Below are positions 7,685-14,737 of a stretch of DNA of 14,750 nt, piece by piece. This DNA is from JAUVUV01 sp964548275 (GTDB taxonomy: Bacteria; Gemmatimonadota; Glassbacteria; GWA2-58-10), in NCBI GenBank assembly GCA_964548275.1, contig CAZJQI010000077.1, forward strand, positions 1 through 14,750. The letters run 5' to 3'. The stretch's first letter is position 1, and each line of letters begins with the position of its first letter. Both the position numbers and the translations under genes were made by a program. Below the pieces are notes generated by a model. The model was not told where the DNA came from, ran no database searches, and saw only the letters and a list, made by a program, of their open reading frames with translations.

Positions 7685-7855
7685 TCCAAAGGCGCCTGCG
7701 GGCCTGACCGTTACACCATCCACCGCTACCGCAAGATCAGGGACGAATACATTCCGCAGACGAAATTCAATATTTCAAGTCAAAAGCAGGCAAAGAAGAT
7801 TATCGAGGCGTTACAGAACTGGCTGAATTCAAAAAGAACTGCCGCGGGATGTTAA
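7685..7855 (+). other. 57-codon orphan reading frame in frame behind cca
   Basis: Immediately after the cca stop (TAA 7682-7684), the same frame stays open for 56 sense codons to TAA at 7853-7855. The conceptual product (SKGACGPDRYTIHRYRKIRD..., ending in the helix QAKKIIEALQNWLN and SKRTAAGC) is basic, amphipathic and protein-like. Its first half uses G/C-ending codons like the real genes. There is no in-frame ATG, GTG or TTG near the beginning and no SD. It may be the C-terminal remnant of a lost gene, a readthrough tail, or chance. Its stop shares the palindrome TTAA with the stop of the converging GH109 gene. I do not recognise the sequence. Confidence 0.35.
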
Positions 7856-9177
7856 TTTTCAAGAGCGAATGACACCTTTTTAGTTTTCCACTTTCCCCGG
7901 GTAAAGTCAGGGCATTTGACCGGCGCGCTATTCCTGGCGACCGAGGCTTCCGAGAGGGGGATAATAGCGCTCATCGCCACCGAGTCGTAAACATCGACCG
8001 GAGTTTGAGTTTTTTCCCTGACCGCCTTGAGAAACTGCTGCAACTCGAGATAATCAGTGCCTCCGTGGCCGAAATCGCCCGAACTGTCTTTCATGGCCCT
8101 CCACCAGGCATGCTCATATTTTTCCTGGTAAGGTGCGAAAGGCTCCCACTCGTGGTATTCCGGGCTTTTTCCCAGGAGATAAATCGCCTGGCGCTGCTCG
8201 TTGTAAATCCCCTCGGTGCCCTGGATCATCCAGCGGTTGTCGTAAGGCCGGGGCAGTTGCATGTCGTAGTTGATTACAATCGAGTTGCCCTTTTTCGTTT
8301 TGACAACCGTGGTCACTATGTCACCCTGGGCGTATTCGCGTCTGGCGTTGGGGTGGTGGGGACCGAATTTCCTGCGGAAATAGTTGTTGATCCCCAGCGA
8401 CCTGGTCGCGGTTGAGGTGAGATAGTCGTAGTAGTCTCCGCAGCCGATATCCATCCAGCTGATCACCGGTCCCAGGCTGTGGGTCGGGTACTGGTCTGCG
8501 TTGCGCTTGAGAAGGTATTCGCCGCCCCACTGCATGTTGCCCTCAGGGTCGAAAAACCAGTGATCCACGCAGTCGTGCGAGTGGGCGCAGTGGCAGTGTA
8601 CGATCTCGCCGAAAAGACCCAGGCGAATCATGTTCAGCACGGCCAGATTGTCCCTGCGAAAGCTCCAGTTTTCCAGCATCATGCAGGGCACACCGGTCTG
8701 CTCGTGCGTGTCCACCAGTTCCCAGCACTGCTCCAGGGTGATCGAGGCCGGAACTTCGATTGCGGCATATTTACCTGCTTTCATTGCAGCAACGGCCATG
8801 TGCGTATGCCACTCCCAGGGCGTGGCGATCAGCACGGCATCCAGGTCGTCCCGTTCTACCAGGCGCTTGTAATCCTCCGCGCTCCTGGAGTATTCCTCCG
8901 GTTCGGGATGGCCTTGTTTGCGCAACATTGCCTGGGCCTGGGCGAGGTTATCCGGATTGATATCGCAAATAGCGGGATATTCAAGCCCCTGCATATGCAG
9001 AAGAGTACCGAGCAGGCTGCAGCCGCGCTTGCCGGTGCCGATAACCCCGAGGCGAACTTTCTTTTCACCCTCAGCGCGAGCTTTTCCCGTAGGGCCTAAT
9101 GAAGCCTTCACGCCGAGCGAGGCCGCAGCAGCAGTAGTCGCCTTGAAAAAATCCTTACGGCTGATTTTCTTATCCAT
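7852..9177 (-). CDS. GH109 alpha-N-acetylgalactosaminidase (Gfo/Idh/MocA fold) with Tat-like leader
   Basis: Predicted NAD-dependent glycosidase removing terminal alpha-N-acetylgalactosamine, 441 residues. The leader MDKKISRKDFFKATTAAAAS is twin-arginine-like, with Arg-Lys in place of Arg-Arg. The Rossmann motif is GVIGTGKRG (44-52). Motifs shared with the Elizabethkingia GH109 enzyme are TPWEWH (119-124), MLENWSFRRD (167-176), QYPTHSLGP (229-237), HPNARREYAQGDIVTT, FGHGGTDYL, PLDVYD-like PVDVYDS and FTRGKWK at the C-terminus. Catalytically implicated residues are retained at Glu169, His201, Tyr230 and His233, while the position of the family Tyr179 is His199. It is the last gene of a three-gene minus-strand run, 48 nt after the exported deacetylase. 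GGCGG lies about 7 nt before the ATG. A plain oxidoreductase role is the main alternative. Confidence 0.82.
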   Translation of the reverse strand: MDKKISRKDFFKATTAAAASLGVKASLGPTGKARAEGEKKVRLGVIGTGKRGCSLLGTLLHMQGLEYPAICDINPDNLAQAQAMLRKQGHPEPEEYSRSAEDYKRLVERDDLDAVLIATPWEWHTHMAVAAMKAGKYAAIEVPASITLEQCWELVDTHEQTGVPCMMLENWSFRRDNLAVLNMIRLGLFGEIVHCHCAHSHDCVDHWFFDPEGNMQWGGEYLLKRNADQYPTHSLGPVISWMDIGCGDYYDYLTSTATRSLGINNYFRRKFGPHHPNARREYAQGDIVTTVVKTKKGNSIVINYDMQLPRPYDNRWMIQGTEGIYNEQRQAIYLLGKSPEYHEWEPFAPYQEKYEHAWWRAMKDSSGDFGHGGTDYLELQQFLKAVREKTQTPVDVYDSVAMSAIIPLSEASVARNSAPVKCPDFTRGKWKTKKVSFALEN

Positions 9178-9225
9178 GGCCAGACCGCCTGGTTTGGTTT
9201 CGAGTTATCATGGAAAGTTAGCGGA

Positions 9226-10464
9226 TCAGTCGATAATTCCCTCGAGCCCGAGCGCTCCGTTTTGTTCGCGGAACATCACGAATGGACTTTCAGAGCCCGC
9301 AGCAGGCTCGAGGCCTTCTTTGATGCCAAGCAGCCGCGCCGGGTTGGTCGAGGCGAGCCTGATCGCCTCCGCAGGCGTTACAACTCCGGCAGCCGTAGCT
9401 CTTTTGATACTTTGAGCCAGGTTGGCCCATGCTCCGTAGAGGTAAGGCGTTCCCTTGAGGAATGCTCCCCCGTCGCGGATAAGCACCTCCTGCCCGTCAA
9501 TGACATATTCGCCCTCCGGACAGCCGCCGAGGCTGATCAGGTCGCTGGTGAAAACCGAGCGCTCCAGTCCCTTGGCTCTCAGCCCCACTTTCAGTACGTG
9601 GTAGGGAATGTGATGGCCGTCCGGGAGGAAGCTGGCCCAGAGACGGTCCTCGGAAAGCTGGGTCAGGACAACGTTGTGGTGGCGATGCATGGTTGCTGCG
9701 CAGCCGTTGAACAGGTGGGTTGACAGCCTCGCACCGGCATCAGCTGCCGCGGCGACCAATTCATAGGGGGCGTTGTGGTGCGCCAGGGCCACGAGAATAC
9801 CTTTGGAGGCGAGATGGCGGATGAACTTCAAGCCTCCTTTCAGTTCCGGAGCCATGGAGACATAGCCGATCCTGCCTCCGGCAGCCTTTTGCCAGGACTC
9901 GAACTCTTTGATATCCGGGTCGGTGAGATAATCTGGAACGTGCGCTCCACGGTAGCCCTCTTCAGGACTGAGGTAGTTGGCTTCCATGTGGATACACTGC
10001 ACGCGCTTAAGCACGCCTTTTTCGACTGCCTCGGCGATTTTGGCCAGGACTTCCCGGATCAGCGCCGGCTCCTGGGAGGTGACTGTCGGGCACCAGCGCA
10101 CGGTTCCCTGCTCGAAAAGCGCCTCTTCGCAGGCTGCCAGGCTCTCCATTGTCAGCTCCGGGCTGGTCAGTTCCACATCAGCGTAACCGTTGACCTGGAT
10201 ATCCACCAGGCCCCTGGTGAGCCAGAGATCGGTTGAGGTGTCTGCTGCGCGGGCCAGTTCAACAAGGCTGCCGTTTTCCAGCTTTGCACGCCAGCAGTAG
10301 TCGCGCCCGGCTATTTTGACCGTATATTCTCCGTTTCTGTCCATCCTGGCGACAGGAGCCGCCGAGGCTTTTGAGGAAGGTCCTCCCGCTGCCGAAAGCC
10401 CGATAGAGGCTGCGGCAGTAGAGCTGACTTTGATAAAGTCCTTGCGACTGATTTTTTTATCCAT
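9226..10464 (-). CDS. NagA-like N-acetylhexosamine deacetylase with Tat-like export leader
   Basis: Amidohydrolase of the N-acetylglucosamine-6-phosphate deacetylase family, 412 residues. The leader MDKKISRKDFIKVSSTAAAS runs to about residue 37 and parallels that of the GH109 enzyme encoded next. The catalytic domain shows GLVDIQVNG (85-93, compare QLNG of E. coli NagA), HMEAN with metal-binding Glu161, AHHNA with His229, STHLFNG with His250, and TSDL with the catalytic-type Asp308, so the metal site looks complete. NagA normally works on a sugar phosphate in the cytoplasm. A secretory leader would put this copy outside, acting on an unphosphorylated sugar or glycan, which is inference. AAGAGG lies about 11 nt before the ATG. 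The gene is a tandem paralogue of the one 60 nt upstream. Confidence 0.85.
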   Translation of the reverse strand: MDKKISRKDFIKVSSTAAASIGLSAAGGPSSKASAAPVARMDRNGEYTVKIAGRDYCWRAKLENGSLVELARAADTSTDLWLTRGLVDIQVNGYADVELTSPELTMESLAACEEALFEQGTVRWCPTVTSQEPALIREVLAKIAEAVEKGVLKRVQCIHMEANYLSPEEGYRGAHVPDYLTDPDIKEFESWQKAAGGRIGYVSMAPELKGGLKFIRHLASKGILVALAHHNAPYELVAAAADAGARLSTHLFNGCAATMHRHHNVVLTQLSEDRLWASFLPDGHHIPYHVLKVGLRAKGLERSVFTSDLISLGGCPEGEYVIDGQEVLIRDGGAFLKGTPYLYGAWANLAQSIKRATAAGVVTPAEAIRLASTNPARLLGIKEGLEPAAGSESPFVMFREQNGALGLEGIID

Positions 10465-10524
10465 TGCTGATACACCCTCTTTTGAAATTATTTATAAAAA
10501 AAACAAGAAGAATTTTTAGCGTTA

Positions 10525-11634
10525 TCAGGAAATAATCTTCTCCAGCTTCAGCGCACCCGCGCTTTCGCGGAACAGCACGAATGGGCCCTGCGAGCCGGCC
10601 ATCGGCTCCAGGTCGTCTTGTATCCCGAGCAGGCGTGCCGGGTTGGTCGAGGAGAGCCTCAGCGCTTCCGATGGTGAAACCACGCCTGCGGCCGTGGCCC
10701 GCTCGATCCCCTGGGCCAGGCTGGACCAGGCGCCGCTCAGGTAAGTCGTGCCCTTGATCCAAATCGCGCCGTTGCGGATCTCCACAGTGCGCTCGGCCTT
10801 GGTATATTCGCCTTCCGGGTAGCCGCCCAGGTAGACCAGGTCGCTTGTAAATATCGAGCGATCCTGGCCCTTGGCGCGCAGGCCGACTTTCAGCACATGG
10901 TAGGGGATATGGTGGCCGTCCGGGATAAAACTGGCCCAGAGACGGTTCTCTGCAAGCTGAGAGTAAATGACATTATTATGGCGGTGGATCGTTCCAGCGC
11001 AGCCGTTGAACAGGCGGGTGGAAAGCCTGGCGCCTGCATCGGCGGCTGCACTGATTACCTCCAGCGGAGCGTTGTGGTGCGCCAGGGCGACAATGATTCC
11101 CCTGGATACCAGGTTGCGGATGAACTCGATTGCGCCTTTTCTTTCCGGGGCCAGCGAGACATAGCCGATGTGGCCGCGGGCTGCTTTCTGCCAGGTGTCA
11201 AACTCTTTCACATCTGGATCCTGCATGTAGCGGGCAATATGGGCACCCCGGTAGCCCTCCTCATCGGAGAGAAAATTGGCCTCCATGTGAATACAGTGCA
11301 CACGTTTAAGCGCCCCCTGATCGATTGCATCAGCAATCGAGGCAAGGCTTGCCCTGATAACCTCCGGGTCATTTGTGGTTACTGTGGGGCACCAGCGAGT
11401 CACCCCCTGGGCGGCAAGCGCCTGTTCGCAGCGGGCGAGATCCTCTGAAGAATTATCCGCCCTGGTGAGCAGCACACCCTGGTAGCCGTTGACCTGAATA
11501 TCGACAAGCCCCCTAGTGAGCCAGAGATCCGTGAAAGTATTTTCGGCCCGGGAGAGCGCTTTCAGGCGGCCGTTTTGGACAATGGCGCGCCAGCAATAAT
11601 CGCGTCCTGCTATTTTCACAGTGTACTCAGCCAT
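10525..11634 (-). CDS. NagA-like deacetylase paralogue, leaderless, with altered metal site
   Basis: Amidohydrolase of the NagA family, 369 residues from the ATG at 11634 (AGAGG 8 nt upstream; a GTG at 11643 lies within the SD region). It aligns without gaps over most of its length with the neighbouring copy, including DGHHIPYHVLKVGLRAKG. It begins directly with MAEYTVKIAG, where the other copy has a 45-residue leader, so it should be cytoplasmic. Glu118, His186 and Asp265 match catalytic-site positions, but the residue equivalent to E. coli NagA His216 is Arg207 (STRLFNG; codon CGC at 11014-11016). Activity may therefore be altered or lost, or metal binding may differ. It is first in the minus-strand operon-like run and divergent from the symporter gene. 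Confidence 0.85.
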   Translation of the reverse strand: MAEYTVKIAGRDYCWRAIVQNGRLKALSRAENTFTDLWLTRGLVDIQVNGYQGVLLTRADNSSEDLARCEQALAAQGVTRWCPTVTTNDPEVIRASLASIADAIDQGALKRVHCIHMEANFLSDEEGYRGAHIARYMQDPDVKEFDTWQKAARGHIGYVSLAPERKGAIEFIRNLVSRGIIVALAHHNAPLEVISAAADAGARLSTRLFNGCAGTIHRHNNVIYSQLAENRLWASFIPDGHHIPYHVLKVGLRAKGQDRSIFTSDLVYLGGYPEGEYTKAERTVEIRNGAIWIKGTTYLSGAWSSLAQGIERATAAGVVSPSEALRLSSTNPARLLGIQDDLEPMAGSQGPFVLFRESAGALKLEKIIS

Positions 11635-11725
11635 TTCTTCCACCTCTTTAAGTGAAAGGATCCGGTTTCACCGTTCAGGTATGACCCGCATTCGTGCCTT
11701 GGATGAACGGTATTCCCAGGATTCC

Positions 11726-11754
11726 CTTATAATAATCTATGCGTTGAGGTTAAA
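11726..11754 (-). promoter_or_regulatory. Candidate promoter of the deacetylase-GH109 operon
   Basis: On the minus strand, TTTAAC (11754-11749) is followed after 17 nt by TATAAG (11731-11726). The -10 is 5/6 to consensus but the -35 only 3/6. Transcription would start near 11719, giving a leader of about 85 nt before the ATG at 11634. It is the best candidate I see in the 319-bp divergent spacer for this direction. Confidence 0.3.
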
Positions 11755-11832
11755 GTAAGAAAAAATGGTGCATGAATCCAGATAAAGAAAGGCACACTAA
11801 AATAAAAAGAGTTTTCGATCTTCAACTCCGGG

Positions 11833-11861
11833 TTGATTTGTGAGGGAAAGTGAGTTATTTT
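11833..11861 (+). promoter_or_regulatory. Candidate promoter of the symporter gene
   Basis: TTGATT (11833-11838), a 17-nt spacer and TATTTT (11856-11861) make a plausible sigma70-type promoter. The predicted start is near 11868, with the operator-like site 11897-11910 lying downstream in the leader. Both hexamers are 4/6 to consensus, so this is only a candidate. Confidence 0.33.
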
Positions 11862-11896
11862 CGAATCTCGTTCCAGTTTTTAAATTTTTTCGGCCT

Positions 11897-11910
11897 TGAA
11901 AACGCTTCCA
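11897..11910 (+). promoter_or_regulatory. LacI/CcpA-family operator candidate (cre-like)
   Basis: TGAAAACGCTTCCA fits the catabolite-response pattern TGNAARCGNNNNCA at every fixed position. It is partly dyad-symmetric around the central CG (TGAAAACG against CGCTTCCA, 6 of 8 positions), as expected for a LacI-family regulator. It lies 43 bp before the symporter ATG and downstream of the predicted promoter, a position suited to roadblock repression. No LacI-type regulator gene is in the window. Confidence 0.4.
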
Positions 11911-11953
11911 CAAAGCCTGGAGTGATTCCCACCAGATACGCAAGGAGTCCTTG

Positions 11954-13963
11954 ATGTACGATTTGGAAAGCCTCGCCCGTGTGGATTATTTCGTGGTTGC
12001 TGTCTATATGGTGATCATGATCGTCTTGGGTGTAATCATGGCCAGGTTCAACAAGGATGCGGATGATTATTTCAAGGGCGGCAACAAGCTCCCCTTCTGG
12101 CTCGCCGGGCTGAGCCTGTTTATGTCTTCGTTTAGCAGCTGGACTTTTACCGGCGGGGCAGGGAAGACGTATGAGAGCGGGATATCGGTTTTCTCGATGT
12201 ACTGGGGTGCTGTGCTGGGACTTGGGTTCGGCTATTTTGTTTTCGCCAAGCGCTGGCGCAGGACCCGCTCGATGACAATCCTGGAATACCTGTCAGAGCG
12301 TTTCGACCGCAACGTGCACCAGTTTATCAGCTGGGCCAACACTCCGGTTACCATCTTTCAGTGCGCAATCTGGCTTTACGCTTTGAGTATTTTCCTCAGC
12401 GCCGCTACTCATATACCAGTGCCTTACGTAATATTCGGCTGCGGGTTTATCATCCTCTTTTACACGATGATCGGTGGACTGTGGGGGGTTTGTATCACTG
12501 ATTCGCTCCAGTTTTTCGTCCTGCTTCCCATAGCGATCCTGGTAACTATCCTCAGCCTGAATGCTGTGGGCGGCGTGGGAACCCTGATTGCTGAGGCTCC
12601 CCCCAAATACTGGCTGCCATTCAACGAGGAAGCCGACATAACCAAGCTGTTCGTGGTGTTTATGTTCATCCACGGCTTTTTCATGTTCAATTCCGGAGGG
12701 GGCGCGCAACGTTACTTTTCGTCCATGGATGAGCGCGAGGCCTCCAAGATCGCCGGGCTGTCTGCAGTGCTGTGTTTTATCGGCCCGTTCATCTGGCTTA
12801 CTCCGGCCATGGCCTGCCGGGTTCTTTTCCCGGACCTGGGTCAGGAGGTTGCCGAGTCTTTCGGGTTAAACCGGCCAAGCGAGGCGGCCTATGTTTTTAT
12901 TAGCCTCAAGATGCTCCCGCACGGGCTTCAGGGAGTCCTGATCGCCGGAATCCTGGCCGCGACTATGAGTTCTGTCTCGACTTTCTACAACATGTACAGT
13001 GCTGTGATCACCAAGGACATTATCGGTACGGTGTTTATCAAGAACGCTTCAAAGAAACTCCTGCACAGGATTGGGATTGTGGTTACCTTTATGATGGGGC
13101 TGGTTACGATTTTGATCGCCTATTTCTATAACACTCTGCCCGGACTGGGAGTTTTCGATCTGCTGATCAAGGTCGGCGCTGTGCTCGGAATCCCGGTTGC
13201 CATACCGATAATACTGGGGCTTGTTTACAAGCGTACGCCGACCTGGGTCCCATACACTGTGATCCTGGTGGGGATGAGTGTCGGGGCGGTGTTTGCGATC
13301 GGCAACTGGGAGCAGTACTTGGGCTACGAGCTGTTCCAGGCGGTACTTTATCCGCTGCTTTGTGGGATTTTCATCCTGCCGGGGATGCTTTTCCCGGATG
13401 AATTCGGCGGAAGCGCCCGGCTGAGAATGTGGGGCAAGATACTTCTATACGTTCTCGGTCTCTGGTTTTTCCTTTACGGCATATTCCTTTATTACAACCT
13501 CCCCAGGATCGGGGGAGCGGGCGGAGCGATGATAGTAGATCAGGCCAACCTGGTCTGGATCCAGCGGATGGTTTTCCAAATGTATACCAGCGCCGCAGCG
13601 ATGATTAGCTACGCTGTTATCTGGGCATTGCTCGTGCAGGTTGTTACCCGACTGAGGATCGTACCCAACAGACGTTATTTGCATCAGGTCGACGAATTTT
13701 TTAAAAAGATGGACCGGCCCGTGGACGTGAAAGCCGAGATGGGAGAGGACTACGATCAGGTCGAGGCCGACCTGTCCTCGTTCAGGATTCTGGGCGTGGT
13801 GATGATCATTATCTCCTGTTTGATGGGCCTGTTCTTTGCCCTCGACCTGACAGGAAAGGAACAGTTAATCACACTCTGCGCCCTGGTTGGAAACATGGGA
13901 ATCGGTATTATCCTCTACTGGCTGGGTACAAGAAAAACGGTAAAGAAAGTGGTTGCAGGGTAA
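11954..13963 (+). CDS. Sodium:solute symporter (SSS family), probable sugar/amino-sugar importer
   Basis: Inner-membrane Na+-coupled transporter of 669 residues with about 14-15 hydrophobic segments. Family signs are an N-terminal DYFVVAVYMVIMIVLG helix, FMSSFSSWTFTGGAGKTYESG (start near 56), TMIGGLWGVCITDSLQF (171-187), GGGAQRYFSS (248-257) and the TM8 motif AGILAATMSSVS (331-342), whose Ser339-Ser340 correspond to the Na2-site serines. It is longer than typical 500-550-residue members because of a charged linker (about 570-608) and two extra C-terminal helices, as in SGLT-like proteins. The ATG at 11954 follows AGGAG by 6 nt. Divergence from the GH109/deacetylase genes suggests uptake of the amino sugar they release. 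Confidence 0.9.
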   Translation: MYDLESLARVDYFVVAVYMVIMIVLGVIMARFNKDADDYFKGGNKLPFWLAGLSLFMSSFSSWTFTGGAGKTYESGISVFSMYWGAVLGLGFGYFVFAKRWRRTRSMTILEYLSERFDRNVHQFISWANTPVTIFQCAIWLYALSIFLSAATHIPVPYVIFGCGFIILFYTMIGGLWGVCITDSLQFFVLLPIAILVTILSLNAVGGVGTLIAEAPPKYWLPFNEEADITKLFVVFMFIHGFFMFNSGGGAQRYFSSMDEREASKIAGLSAVLCFIGPFIWLTPAMACRVLFPDLGQEVAESFGLNRPSEAAYVFISLKMLPHGLQGVLIAGILAATMSSVSTFYNMYSAVITKDIIGTVFIKNASKKLLHRIGIVVTFMMGLVTILIAYFYNTLPGLGVFDLLIKVGAVLGIPVAIPIILGLVYKRTPTWVPYTVILVGMSVGAVFAIGNWEQYLGYELFQAVLYPLLCGIFILPGMLFPDEFGGSARLRMWGKILLYVLGLWFFLYGIFLYYNLPRIGGAGGAMIVDQANLVWIQRMVFQMYTSAAAMISYAVIWALLVQVVTRLRIVPNRRYLHQVDEFFKKMDRPVDVKAEMGEDYDQVEADLSSFRILGVVMIIISCLMGLFFALDLTGKEQLITLCALVGNMGIGIILYWLGTRKTVKKVVAG

Positions 13964-14006
13964 ATTTTCGAAGCCTGCAAGGGATGCTTCCTCATATTTT
14001 CTGAGA

Positions 14007-14462
14007 TTATTTAAGTCCGTAAGATTTTGATATAAGCAGGTGCGCCAGCCACCAGGCCAGCCAGATAATTCCAAAGACTATGGCTGTTTTCCTTGAGTTT
14101 TTCTCAAGCCACGCCAGCACAGAAAATGCCTTTCCTGTGATCCAGGCGTACAGCGAACCGGCAAGAAGGAAAATAACCGCGCCAAAGACAGCCGGTCCGA
14201 ATGGATGGTACTCCATCGCGAGCGCGAATGAACCGCCGGCCAGGGCGAAAAAGGACCTGACCAGCCCGCAGAAAGGGCAGTCGATTCCGGTGAGCCGGTA
14301 CCAGATACACAGTCGCGGCAGTCTTTCGACTGCAGCATTATCAAGTACGAACAGGACAGCCAGCAAAAAGAGCAGAATGAGAGAGACTTTTCTTCCCCTT
14401 TTCTTCCGATCCAGATCAGGATCCGGAAGCCTGACCGTCTTTTCTATTCCGTTTATCTGCAT
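14007..14462 (-). CDS. DUF2752 family membrane protein
   Basis: Small predicted inner-membrane protein of 151 residues from the ATG at 14462. Hydrophobic segments lie near 26-41, 68-84, 91-108 and 127-145. The DUF2752 core is visible as GIDCPFCGLVRS (59-70), followed by a glycine-rich helix and the motif EYHPFGP (84-90). The paired cysteines of CPFCG and the conserved small-residue helix are the family signature. Its biochemical role is not established. No SD is clear. A TTG at 14504 would add 14 residues and is bounded by an in-frame TGA nine bases upstream. It converges on the symporter gene, 43 nt separating the stops. Confidence 0.78.
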   Translation of the reverse strand: MQINGIEKTVRLPDPDLDRKKRGRKVSLILLFLLAVLFVLDNAAVERLPRLCIWYRLTGIDCPFCGLVRSFFALAGGSFALAMEYHPFGPAVFGAVIFLLAGSLYAWITGKAFSVLAWLEKNSRKTAIVFGIIWLAWWLAHLLISKSYGLK

Positions 14463-14579
14463 ATTCTTATTTTGGCTTTGACTTTCCGTTACTATTTTTA
14501 GCAATCCGGATCAATCCCGCGTGCAAGCTTTGGGAATCTTTCCTCCAGGGATGATGTTAACACTAATAATCAGTATCAA

Positions 14580-14607
14580 AGTATAGCGGGTAGTTTAATA
14601 ATTTTAA
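14580..14607 (-). promoter_or_regulatory. Candidate promoter of the DUF2752 gene
   Basis: On the minus strand, TTAAAA (14607-14602), a 16-nt spacer and TATACT (14585-14580) resemble a sigma70 promoter, with a 5/6 -10 hexamer. Transcription would start near 14573, leaving a leader of roughly 70-110 nt depending on the start codon used. The leader contains GGAGG near 14543-14547, but no usable in-frame start follows it. Confidence 0.35.
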
Positions 14608-14676
14608 GCTGGGTTAGCCAGCAAATGTTTTGAATAAAATTGTTTCATGAAATGTTAATCATTCGAATCAATAAAC

Positions 14677-14737
14677 AAAGGAGTAAATGAACTACCTCGC
14701 GGCAGAGCCGCGAGGTATCAGTGTGATTTTTGTGTGA
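14677..14737 (+). repeat. Palindromic repeat-like element with SD-like sequence and 16-codon mini-ORF
   Basis: A perfect 11-bp inverted repeat, TACCTCGCGGC/GCCGCGAGGTA (14693-14717), has a 3-nt AGA loop. It is preceded by AAAGGAG (14677-14683) and ATG at 14687, which opens a 16-codon frame (MNYLAAEPRGISVIFV, stop 14735-14737). The GC-rich palindrome contrasts with its very AT-rich surroundings. This looks like the edge of an interspersed REP-type or insertion-sequence-associated element running off the window. A leader peptide is less likely because the ATG is only 3 nt from the SD. No T-run directly follows the stem, so a terminator is not favoured. Confidence 0.45.

Noticed and set aside
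13970..13990. Possible terminator hairpin GAAGC/GCTTC between the converging symporter and DUF2752 genes
   Set aside because: The stem is only 5 bp with an 11-nt loop and no adjacent T-run on either strand.
14608..14622. Small hairpin GCTGG-GTTAG-CCAGC upstream of the DUF2752 gene
   Set aside because: It has a five-base stem in an AT-rich spacer with no gene ending nearby on the relevant strand. Chance is likely.
14643..14652. Palindrome TTTCATGAAA
   Set aside because: A 10-bp palindrome in AT-rich DNA is expected by chance, and no spacing to a promoter or second site supports an operator.
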